This document shows, in pieces, positions 1 through 12,300 of a DNA stretch of 64,000 nucleotides. The notes below the pieces were generated by a model, which saw only the letters and a list, made by a program, of their open reading frames with translations, had not been told where the DNA came from and made no database searches. The DNA is taken from contig CATQJL010000223.1 of NCBI GenBank assembly GCA_958299035.1, positions 1,668,359 through 1,732,358 of the forward strand, given 5' to 3'. This DNA is from Cylicocyclus nassatus. Its lineage: Eukaryota; Nematoda; Chromadorea; Rhabditida; Strongylidae. The position numbers and the translations under genes were made by a program. Position 1 is the stretch's first letter, and every line of letters begins with the position of its first letter.

Positions 1-3000
1 ACACGACCATCAGGTGCGGGTACTACCCAATGGCCCCGCGATCCTGTTACGCTGGGATCAAACGAAAAGGAACCCATCTTGAGTTCCAGTGCACCCAAAG
101 AAACTCATGTGATGAACACTACACAGAGAGCTGCTGAGCTTACTCCATTCACTAAGGTGGAGAGCGTGTCTAGAGTAACAGAGGTCTCACTTGCTACAAC
201 TACCGCAAGTCTTGGAGAAAAACTTTTTACAAACTCACAAACTCCTGCCACGGGCAAGACCACCCAAACGCTCACAGAACTTCTTACTACTCGGACTACC
301 CAACGCTTCTCAGAACCTGATTTGATAAAAACCACCCAGGAACATGATAAATCCACTGAAAGATTGAGAGAGGAAGGCATACCTAATCCTAACGTGCTTC
401 TCACTGGTGGGCATCATAGACCAGATACCACGCAAGAGCCTATCGAGCCCTTAACAGAAAGTTCTGGAGATACACTTAATCCTGGATCTGAATTAAACTC
501 TGTATTACCAAACGAGAGTACCAGAACAGAACCAGATAAAGGTTTTACAGAGTCATCTGCCGCTTGTACCGAACCTGAAAAAACCACGCAAACTTCAGCA
601 GTGCCATTTACGGTAAAGACTGACTTGAGTACTATTTCTGGGGAGACGAAGGAAAGGAGTACAATTGAACCACAGTCAGAGAAAACAACGATTCTCACAG
701 AAAAACCTGACGAGGCTTCCACGGACGTTCCGGGAGTCACAGGCGTCGAAAAACCTGTTCATGGACGAACTTCTCTAGCGGGACAAGAGACAGCAGAAAC
801 TACTCATCAACCTAATCAAGTACGTGTGGATGGGGCGACGATGGCCCTTTCGACAAGTTTCACAAGTACAGAAATACCCGATTCTGTGGAGTCTCCCACA
901 GGTGCTCCAAGGACGGTAGTCATTGAGGATGTAGTAATGGGTAATTTCTCAACAAGAAACGAATTCCAAACAAGCCAACCTCTTTTCAAAGGATCTAAGA
1001 GCGAACATGACACATCCGTACGACCAGAACCTACGCCGTTTTTTGAAATAACTACCGAGAAAAAGGTGGAACTAGGAAAATCGACACAAGTTACCTCAGC
1101 AGTGTCACACATACCGACTACACCAAGGCTAATTGAACCGGAGCATAGAGAAACACAAAAAGAGGTAAGCAAGACTACGCCTTCTGGTAGTCCACTCGAA
1201 TCTGGACCAGACTCTACGCTGGTATCTGGTGAGCCTACTGCAGCTATAGAAAAGACAATGAGGCCTTTAGCACCAAAAGGAACACCAGAACCAAATAAAC
1301 CGGAAAGCTCAGGAGAAGCCGTGTCTCCCACTTCAAGTTTGGGGGAGACGGAAACAATAAAAACAACAAGCGAAGGATTTACCGAAGCAGGAAAGATAGA
1401 GACTCATATGAGGTCAGGGAAGACAGAGACAACGACAAGAGCTAGCCAAGGGTTCGCCGTTAGAACAAGGATAGAAACTACCCATATGGGCTCAGATGAG
1501 GCGGGGATAACGAAAACAGCAAGCCAAGTATTTACCATAGAAACAGCAATAAGAACAACACAAGCACCTAGACTTCCAGAAACAGTCGGAGATTTGGTAA
1601 GCACATTGCCTACTAAAAGCTCAAAAGAAGAGGAAATCAGAACAAGCGCAGTTCCTACAGAATCGGAAGGAAGGGCTACTGAAAGTTCGGGTATCTCTTC
1701 CAATCCAGAAAAAAGCATCACGGAAACAATACAGGATCTGCCGGAAAGCCCTACAGTCAGCGAAAGTGTGATCCCACAACAGTCCGGTACTCTTTCTACT
1801 AAACAGGCAGTTAAGATTACATCGAGGTCTCCTGAATCTAAGCACAGAGTAAGTGAATCGAAAAGCAAAACGACCATAAGCACAACTGAAGCTCTGCCTA
1901 CTACAGCACACATCAGCGGACCTCTAGCAGTGAAAATAGAAGGGGTTCACACTGATAAGACACCTGTGGAACCACCAACGAAAGGGTTGGAGAAGTTTGA
2001 GTTAACGGCGAAGCCCACTGACCTCCTTAAAAATGAGCAGATCAGAGAAAATACTAGCGAGCCATCCATTGCGGGCGTAAGACAGCTAGGGACTACTCAA
2101 GGGACTACTGGACCTCCACCAAAACTGTCATCATCCACTGTCACTTCCACACCGGAAGAGACATTCATATTAGCCACCGAAACTCAGACTACTTCCGTCA
2201 CTTCGGTTTCCGTAGTGAATGAAGCTTCACATAGTCCCAGCATAACCATGCCAAAATCATTCTCTACTACGGCATCTAGAGAGCAGCGGACATATGTCGG
2301 TGCAACTTTTACAGTCTCTAGTCAGACGGAACTGCCAGAAACTAGCACACCTCCACAGGAGCCTCACGCAAGCTCTGCCGACGCGCCTAGACCAACAGAA
2401 CTTACTCCACCTACACCAGAAAATTTACAATCTTCCACATCAGGTTCCCATCTGATCGCGGAAACTACTGAAGTTTCCCACATTATGACTAACACGAAAA
2501 TAGTTGCACTTCTACCGAAGGGAAGTGTCACACCGGTGGTTTTGGTAGATGGTGATATGAATCCTGGTGTAACAATCCCAGATGAGGTCGGTGTGACAGT
2601 TACGCGATCTGAAGGCTCAACTCCCTCTCCTCCTGCAACAGCAGCTTCGCCGAAAACATTTAGCACCATGCCTTCATCTCCAGGAGTATCTCCAGACACT
2701 TTGAAAACTGCGAAATCAAGTACAGAAACAATTTTACCACGAGTTCCTCCCAGAGAAGGAAAAACGGCAACGTCCCCACGAATAAGGCATATTACAACTC
2801 CCACAGACACATCGTTACGCGAAACTTCCACACAAAGTTCTTTCCCAACGCTGATAAATCTCCCAGGAACTTTTCCATCTTCGAAAACTATGCCTTCATC
2901 CAGAACTTTTCATTTTACAAGAGGGCAACGCACTACCCTCCAACCAAGAATAAAGACGTCCCCTCATAGGGTGTCACCGACCATCATCACCTTTGCACCA

Positions 3001-3383
3001 CCATCACCACCACGTACACCAATCTCTTTGCAGCGTATTGTCACAAGCACATCTTTTACTGCACCCATGACTGCACCATCCACAGAACTATTGTCTGCAT
3101 TTGCACCAAAGAGCACATCTAACCAGCTACCGCTCAGTCCTACTCATTCTGTCAAAATTCCAGAAATCGGATTCAAAACGACTACAGAAGACGATTTGTC
3201 TGTTGTTGTTGAATCTTTTGGTTCAACCACAGGTACTCCCAGTGATACGTCATTGCCTGGTAAGCATGGACGATGCACACCATCCGATCGTTCAATGTGT
3301 CATGAATTGGCAATCTGTGAGATTGCCACCGGAGCTTGTCGATGCAAGGATGGATTCACTGGAGATGGGTATTCAAACTGCAC
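1..3383 (+). CDS. Exon 1 (partial): giant mucin-like exon ending in the first EGF module
   Basis: The frame is open from base 1, so the exon continues beyond the left edge; the TTG at 79 is not a real start. The product is dominated by Thr, Ser, Pro and Glu with many TTQ, ETT and ESS clusters, as in heavily O-glycosylated mucin-like linkers. Three imperfect repeats of about 25 residues lie at about 1350-1560 (shared pattern SxGFT...IETxM). The last 37 codons form an EGF module with six cysteines (Cys spacing 8-6-7-2-12, ending KDGFTGDGY). The donor is AC|GTGAGT, leaving phase 2. Open antisense frames across this exon come from its codon composition. Confidence 0.88.
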
Positions 3384-6300
3384 GTGAGTCATGTTTTTAC
3401 CGTTTATCCCTTCAACTAGCTGGCTTACCCGGTTCCGCCCGGCCCTGTCAAAACACTATGATAAAGGTCCCATCCCTATCCCTTTGCAACCTTTCCATGT
3501 GCCCACTTCTACACGCCAATTCCCTGTTCTCGTTAGTAATCAGCATACTACTTACCTCCCCCCCCCCCCGTGCCAATTTCCAGCCCCGTAGCTCGAACTT
3601 TGCAAAAAAATTCGATAAGATCGATAAAAGGATTCGATAATTCCAAAAACTAATATTCGTATCACCGTCTCACCTACCCCCTGTTCCAAGGCCCAGACCC
3701 CTAGCTTGAACTTTGCAAAAATCGATAAAAAATGATAGAACTGATATCGATCGATAAAGAAAAGTAGCCTATGACACCCCGCCCCGATGTATATGTGTGC
3801 CAAGTTTAGTCCAAATCGGTTCAGAAATAAAAAATTCCGTTCCGCACATACGTACACACCAGTGGCGGTCCCAGGATTTCGGACCGGGGGGGGGGGCGAC
3901 AAAAAAAATTTTGCATAGAAGGTGCGTGGCGTTAGCCACGCACTCCGAAAAAAATTTTTGGGGTGCTTCTTAGGATGCGGGTCCCTAGCCCCTGAAATGA
4001 AAAAAATTTTTTTTCAAGGCTAGATTGAATTTTCGAAAATTTTCAAAAATTATTTAACACGTTGACGACCGCTTGACATACATGGTGTGTCAAGGCTTGG
4101 CACACCATGTGTATCGTTGGCGTGGCTACTACAGGGTGTCCCAAAAGTAAGTACACACTTTTCAATCGTCAACATCTCTCTTCCCAATGGGTCTTTTTTT
4201 GCCATTCAAGTACCATTCTGTAGAGGGGGCTTCAACTTAGATTAACAGTATCGATCGAAACACCGATCGCTTCGTTACTGTTGGATTACGGTAAGAATTT
4301 CCAGCATGTGGAACCATTGTGAAATATGCCATCTGACAAAATTTTCTGCAAAAAATCTGAAAAATTGTCTACTAGGGTTTTCGCTCACGCTGATTTCACC
4401 ACACACCTTTTTACGAGTATTCTCAGCTTTTTTGACGGTTTAATTACATTTCTGACAAATGTTGGGAATTGAGTTATTACGATTTACCGGGGATAACTCA
4501 GAAAAGAAGCATCACAGTAAAATGGGAATTTCAAATTCGAAATCAGCGGCTCCCACTGCCGTAGTATAAGAATTTTTTGGCTTGTTTGGTTTTGTTCCGA
4601 GGGAATATGGCCTCCAATGGGTTAAAATCCTTGTCGAAGTTCGTACCGTAATCCTACAGTAATGAAGAATGGTCGGTGATTCGCTCGATACTTCAAATCT
4701 AAGTTGAAACCTCCTCTACAGAATGGTAATCAAATGGAAGAAAAAGACACGATGGGAAGAGAGATATTGACAATTGAAAAGTGTGTACTTACTTTTGGGA
4801 CACCCTGTATTTTGTGTCAAACCCACTCCGGGAGTTTTCTTTTGTGCTGGATCTAAACACAGCCTTCACTGTTTTTGCCAGAATTCCAGAGTTACTGTAG
4901 GTGTACTGTAAATGAAATTGCGCGTGATTTCATCTAAAAAATGTTGACTGGTCCGTGAAACGCCTTGGTCAATGTGTTACATTGTTTACAAAAATAAACA
5001 AGTCCGTTGCGCATTTCACCCTTATAAGTAATTTTCCGTGTGGAGGCGGGTTGCGAACTTCCCTGATTTTAAGGATAAGCTTGACGAGAGAGTACGAAAT
5101 ACAATGATATAACATGGAGGTTACAAGTTTATCCTGAAAAGGGAAGTCGGCAACCTGCCTCCACACGAATCTTGGAGCCGATGATACATACAGACATATT
5201 ATCAGCTTCCAGATTCGTGTGGAGGTGAAGTCTTGCCAACTCAGAGCGTGTGCTAGCGAGAGAGTACGAAAAGCAATGCTATAACGTGGAGGTTTAACAA
5301 GTTTATCCGTGTTATCAGGCAAAGTCTGCAATACACCTCCACACGAATCTGGGAGCCGATCATACAGACAGACAGACAAACAAACATTCAGCTTTATATA
5401 GAAGGATAATAGAGACTAATGTTTAGTGAAAGTTTTTTTATGTCATGTGTTTGCAATTCTTTATTCGCCTTAGTACGCGCATGTCCGCAGACGCTTCTAA
5501 TAAGGGAAGGATACTTGGTTGAAGTGAAGCTTTCATGCAAAATGTATACTGTCTTATAGAGCATGGAAGGCTGATTCCGAATGCTTTCATATCTGCAAAG
5601 CGCTTTTGGAGGAGAGTTATGGGGGTTTTTAAAACAAAAATTCAAGGGTTTGGCTAAGATGAATACAAGTATAGAGCTTGAAAGGAGTAGTAACTAACAT
5701 GAGCTTATAATACCAAAGGTATTGATTGCATAAAACGTTTTGGCTGTGATCATGGCCCCGTTTGAGCTCACAGACTACAATCTTATATATAAAGCTGAAT
5801 GTCTGTCTGTATCATTTGTTCCCCAGCAAGATTCCCATGGGTACCACGTCATCTCGCTGCCTTTCGCTCTTTTGAAGGTGTTAACCTCGGGCAGTTCCGT
5901 TAAAATCTCAGGAGAAACGTGTCAAAAAGAGCGAAAGGCAGCGTCGCACCACGTATGCACGCTGGTTCACATGGGAACTTTTCTGGGGCACAAGGGACAT
6001 GTTCCGAATAGAAAATTCCATTTCCCAATCGGACCAGACTTGGCACACATACGCTTTGGGGCGGGATGGGTGTCATAGGCTACTTTTCTCCATCATTCGA
6101 CATCGATTTTATCGATTTTATCGATTTTTTGTAAAGTTTGACGTGCGGGGATGGGAATTGGCACAGGGGGGTAATTGAGTATGCTGATTACGAATACAAT
6201 ATCAGTTTTTAGAATTTAGAATTAGATAAAAGTAATGGGTAATTTTAGAATTACCCATCACTTTTATCGATTTTATCAACTTTTTGCAAAGTTTGAGCTA

Positions 6301-9300
6301 CAGGGCTTAGAGTTAGCACAGGGTAATCGAGCACGCTGATTACGAATACAATATCAGTTTTTAGAATTATGCATTACTTTTATCGATTTTATCGATCTTT
6401 TTAAAAATTTGAGCTACAGGGCTGGGAGTTGGCACGGGGGGGGGGATAAGTGGGCATGCTGATTTCGAAGACAACACAGGGAACGGAAAATGAAGTGTAG
6501 AAGTGGGCATAGGGAAAGGCTGTACGGGGATAGGGATGGGACTTTTACTACAGTGTTTTGACAGGGCCGAGCGGAGCCGGGTAAGCAAGCTAGTTTAATA
6601 ATTTTAATAGAGTCGCTCGTACTCATTTTTGCTTCAAAAAGTCCCATAACTCCCCTCCCAGAAGCGCTTTGCAGATACCAAAAGCAGATTTGGAATCAGC
6701 GTTTCAAGCTCTATAAAGCAATGTACAACTCATATGCAAACGCCACTTCGACCAAGTATCCTACCCTTGTATCATTTCGGCATACTAAGTGCTTTACAGC
6801 GCGACTCATAAGCCTACGCGTACTTAGCGCGCTTTCAGACGCGAAGCGATCTTGAAGTTGCATGATGTACGAGTGGGTATCGGGAGGTCTCAGGTATAGT
6901 TCACGCGATTTCAACGCCTCGCGAGTCTTCCAACGGGACGACTGTAACGAGACCTTTGCATGCCGAGTCTCTTGCGTTTCGGATAGTTTTCCAACACGAC
7001 TAATCGTGATTAGGTATCAAAACCGAACAGGGTGATCGACATAAAATGGATTCGTATAGGTCGTCCGCGTTGCGCTCGGAGAGCAACGCTGTTGCGTCAT
7101 TCGAGGCATTTCATGACTGGAGGAGGCGCAGAGAAAACAGGCCTATAGCAGTTGTTTTGTCGGAAGAATCGCGAGGCGACAAATCGCGTGAACTACCGAA
7201 GCCTTAGGCCTAAGGCCCCGGGCAGACTTCACGCAATTTGATCGTCGCGACTGAATCGCGACGAGACAACTGTCACGACATCATTCCATGTCGATCAACT
7301 TGCATTCGGTTGTGATACTTTTCCAGCCCGAAATTTTGAATGTGAAATGAAAATGAATGGAAATCTTGGCGATTAGATCGCGACGATTAAGTCGCGTGAA
7401 GTCTGTCCGGAGCCTAAGGCATACCTCGCGCGATTCAGCACAATATGGACTCTTCGTAATTCGTCGTTAATGCGCTGCCTTTGGTAGGAAATTGCTCCGT
7501 TTGCAACAGCTTACACAAGCTACCCAAATATGCGTCCGAGAAGCGCGCACGATAAATTTGTAGAAATCTGGCAAATCGCCAAGTCGCGTGAAAGTGGCGA
7601 TTCGGTCGAATCGCGTCAAACTGGCTCAAATGCACAGCATGATAACTTTCGTAGGCATAAAATGCCCTATCCTACATTAAAAAACCCCTTGCGAGGTTTT
7701 ACGAACAGTTGGAATTATGCCAAATCGCGTTGCACTGAGCGTGAGATATGTCCAAGGCCTCACGCGATTTTGGTCGCCACGCGATCTGGTAATTTGCCAG
7801 ATGTCTTCAATTCAATACTGGCAGACCCCAAATGGGATCTGCCACCCCATTGGGGTGTCTTCCATACATTCAGAAACCCTTTACGTTGAGTTATGAACAA
7901 CTGGAGTATTGCCAAATCGCGTAGTGAGTGAAACCGCTGGAGGTAGGCCCGGAGCCCTATGCGCTATGTTTTATAAGTTTTCGTAAAATCGTGACGACGG
8001 ATTTGACTGCGGTCTTTGCGCCCACAGGAGCAGAAACACTCATGCAAAAAGACATCACCTCAATTCTCTGCTCAGTCTCTTCCAATGTTTATATACTTTC
8101 ACACGTAAGCAGAAAGACCATAGTGGAGACGAAAACCCAGAAAATGCGGTTGCCGGGAGGTGCGTGCGTGTTGCGCGCGGTTGCGCCGTCCTCACAATTT
8201 TCGAATGCCCGATATCAATTGTTGCATTTGAAGAATATAGCACTCGTAGAGTGCGGATGCATAGTGTAACTTTTGCGGACTGATAAAATTTCCTAGCTTC
8301 TGCACATTCGCAATGCGCCTACGATAAGTTACTAACGAATCCGAGTGTTTGGAAATCCCGTCGCGACTGAATTCCGTAAAGTATGTCCGTGGCCATAGAG
8401 AACGGCCATAGGTTGCCGGTAACGGTTGCCGAGGTCCGCGGTCGTTGTAGGACCCCAAAGTACTCCCTGTGTGTTCTGCGCTCTATAATAACCTCGGCAA
8501 TCACGGCAGCCATTGCCGGCAACCTATGGCAGTTCTCAGAAACGATTGAGCCCTCCCTCGTAGTGGCGATTGACGCGGGCGTTGAATGCCTCACGTTCAG
8601 AACAAAGACGTTTTCAGAAGAAAAAAACTTACAGGAAGTTTACTCCGCGTCCCGACTGTGTTACTGAGTCGACTCTCTGCCACCCGAACGCCATCTGTGA
8701 CCACCACACCCGACAATGTTCGTGCCGCAGCGGATACATCGGAGATGGCTACGTATGCAACCCAGATCCACAGGTACTGTATAATGAAAAACCCGTATGT
8801 GCGTACATCCCCACCGGGAGGGGAGGGGATCTGAGAGAAGATGCGTCACATTTCGCTATTCTTGTATCCTTTTATTAGAATCCTTGTATCCTTTTATTAG
8901 AATCCTCAAGGGATCACCTCTCATTTTAAGAATTCTTTATCTTTCTGAAAATTTAATAGAGACGCGTAAAATTGCACTGAGGAGTTCTATGGCACTGCTA
9001 AGCATGTTTTCGACAGGAGAAGGGATCCGAAGATTGTGAATTTCTCGCTAATCCCTAGCTTGCGTGAAGTGGTTCATCGAAGAGTTCGATATCCTGAAAT
9101 TTCACTTATTTCTACTATGTGTACATGTTTAGCAATGCCATATTATATTGTCAGCACAAATCCCCAGGGGATATTTATCAGTGAAAATCTGATCTTGTCA
9201 GGTATCAGGGTATGAAAACCTTTATAACCCAGATACTGCAAGAAGAAAGATATCTAGAATAGCAAGATATGACGCGTCCCCTCTCGATCCCCTCCCCTGC

Positions 9301-12300
9301 GAGGATGTACGTGCATACGGCCTGAAGAGCTAGGTCTACTGCCGGACGAATACCACAGTCTATAGGGGCGTGCGGGCGCAGACGCAGCACGGCAGGTATC
9401 GTCGACTAATGACTTTGCCATGAATCTGTTATCTGCGGTACGCACGTCTTGCATGTTGCAGCGTGCAGCGATGAACGTGTTGTACATATTATAGTTGAAA
9501 CGACCGAAAAATTTCGTGGAACGAACAAATATCGAATAATCGGCTACTGAAAATTCCGAACGAATGGATATTATTCGATCTGTGATTTTCAGATTATTCG
9601 AATTCGAATATTCGAATAATGCTACATTTCAGAATTCAAATGAAGGAATACTCGAATAAATGGGTCACTATTCAAATAATCAATTACATATGGTCGATAT
9701 TCGCCTATTCGAATATTCGAATAATCGTATTCGCATAATTCGACTAATCTAGTGGCTCAAACATTGCTGATTTTTTCTTTGTTGCAATTTTCTGCAAAAA
9801 AATCAACCGCTATATTTGATCTAGATTTGTAGCTGATAGTCATATGCGTTGCAGGTGGTAAGGATGACTGGGTTATTGTCGCTTGGTCAGGGTTCTACCT
9901 AGGAAACCGGGAAGAATTTTGCTCAAACATGTAGTTCGCGGTGTTCATTGTCCTTTAAGACGGCTACTAAGCCTTAATAGCCTTAATAACTGTTCTAAGT
10001 CCGCGTTTATTCTTTCTCACAGAAATTTCTCCCAAAGCTACAGATTCAACATGGAAAGCTTTTGTAATAGGTAGTTGTTCGTAATTTATTCGTGATGGTC
10101 AGCACTGCGTGAGTTCTAAGAAGCACTGGGAGAGCACGAGCAAGGCCTACAGTAATAGATTCAGTGAGTCTCTGCAGCAGAGGTGACGCACTCTTGTCTA
10201 CATAATACGTGCGCATCTAAATTCAGAAAAAGAAAAGTCATGGAAATATATGTGTATATTAGCTGCTAATCTTACACTTGTCGGAAATTATCAATCGCTG
10301 AGTTCACAGTTTCTGTTGTAAGATTGAAATTCCACAAAGTTGTTTCAGCTGCAATTTTAAGGTTTGTACTTTTGTTGTAAGGGGTCTTCCACATCTTTTG
10401 CTCAGGTTGAAATTGTTGTTCAGCCTATACGCCTACTCAAAGTGTTATTCCTCTATGATTAACATTTTGACTCTAGTTTTTTTTACGCCTCCTGAGTATA
10501 AAGGCAGCCGATTTGAGTATGGTGACTGACATACAGGCTGCCACCAAAAGTCAAGCGGCTCACCTCACGACCATTTTGCTAAATATTTTGACATGCGAGT
10601 GGTGATTAGGCTAGCACGGCAAGTGGAGATCTCGGAATGAAGGAATGCATGTTGCCAATACAGTTGTAGCGGTAGAATCCGGCCAAAATTGCGGGATATG
10701 CAGGATTTGCGTGATTTACTTATAACTTTTCTAAAACAACTTTATTTGGGATCTGCAAGAAGATTTGGCTTCAGCTTGATGAGGTGAATCTTTTAGTATA
10801 CATTATGCCCGTAGTTCATGGTGATACGACATAGACATATGATACTACTTTGTTATTTTCAAAATCTGTTCATATGAGCAACAATACATGTTGATGATCT
10901 CATAACACATCCCAACACAATACAATGCACCATGGAAAACGGGCTTAATGTATGCCAAAAGATTCGTCTCATCAAGCTGAAGCCAAATCTTCTTGCAGAT
11001 TCCAAATAAAGTTGTTTTAGAAAAAGTTATAACCAAATCGCGCAAATCCCGCAAATCCCTTAAATCCACTGCTACAACTGTGACACCCGCCGAGGCCCAA
11101 AGTGTATGTGTGCCAAGTTGGTCCGGATCGGTTAAGAAATGGAATTTTCTATTCGGAACATACGGCGGAGCCGGGTAAGCCAGCTAGTAATATGCATAAG
11201 ACTTTTTCTCATTATGCTCTATCAGGGACATACTTGCACCCAATGTAGAACAGCTGAAGTTATCTCTGAAATCGAATGTTCACATGAATGGTCTTCAATA
11301 TTCGTATATTTGAATATGCACTTTTCCACGCCCTCAAATATTCAAGTATTCGAATGACTGTTTTCCATAATGTTTCCAATATTCGAATAAGTTATTTTTT
11401 CAAACCGTCGATCGAACGAATATTCGAATAAAGGCTTTCATATATATAGTCAACAGTCGAATATATTCGACTATTCGAATATTCGAATAGTCGAATATTT
11501 TGAATAAATCATTCGAATACGACTATTCGGTTCCGACTACATTACGTATAGCCTCAAGGTTAACATCTCTGACATTCGGTCCGTGCGGCGCGCGCGTGCT
11601 CCCCGTGCGGCGCCTTGTAGTGCGAGGGGGCCGAACGCTCCGTGCGCGGGGGCCGTACGATGAATGCGCGCGGGCCGAACGGTGAATGCGCGCGGGCCGC
11701 ACGGTATCGAAGACGCTTCGTTCGCGAGTTACTAGAGAATAAGTCCTTTATAAAGCTTCTTTTTCTTCTTTCGTCGTGCCGTGGGCATTCTCAACTTCAC
11801 AGTCCAAAAAAATTCCGAATTTAAAAAATTCGGAAATTTGAATTTAAATTCATGGAATTCAAGAATTCAAATTTAGCACCCATTCGGGATGCTGGCGAGG
11901 CATATCCTTCGTAGAAGCAAAGAAATCTCTCATGTTCCTGCGATTACTCAAATGCTAAGAAATGACAAGCCAGCACCACGAGTGACGGAGCAGCCTAATC
12001 ATAGCATCATACCTCACGCGGGTACCCATTACGCCTATAGCGTGTGAGAATTGGAGGCGCGCGGGTGGCACGGTGAAATATAGTGCGCGCGGGCCGTACG
12101 CTAAGGATTCAAGGCGCGCCGGCCGCACGGTACGTGACCCCGCCCGCAAATCTAGGCGCGCGGGCCGCACTGCTGGCCATTAACAAGCGCGCGCCGCACG
12201 CACTGAATGTCAGAGATGTTCTTGCATGCTGCCAACATCTTAGCCAGCGTGCCGCAGGTCAGAGCATAATTGCGCCCGTGCTCTATTAGCGATAGAGCCG

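Larger units (their letters stand above)
3416..5402 (-). mobile_element. Helitron A (non-autonomous), interrupted
   Basis: Read on the minus strand it starts TC-TATATAAAGCTGAATG (5402), continues with CTGT/TTGT-rich sequence, and ends with a GC-rich hairpin and CTAG (3419-3416) followed by T, the Helitron 3' signature. Its subterminal block (GGCACACATA, GGGGCGGG, GGTGTCATAGGCTAC) matches Helitron B. It lies 33 bases after exon 1 and is split by a palindromic element (4130-4809) and a hAT-like end (3860 onward). No Rep/helicase was seen. Confidence 0.7.

Noticed and set aside
105..2831. Several minus-strand ORFs of 96-171 codons opposite exon 1
   Set aside because: They are shadows of the Ser/Thr-rich exon; the plus frame ends in a conserved EGF module with a good donor.
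8570..8878. Independent 102-codon gene
   Set aside because: It is EGF exon 2 extended into flanking intron sequence.
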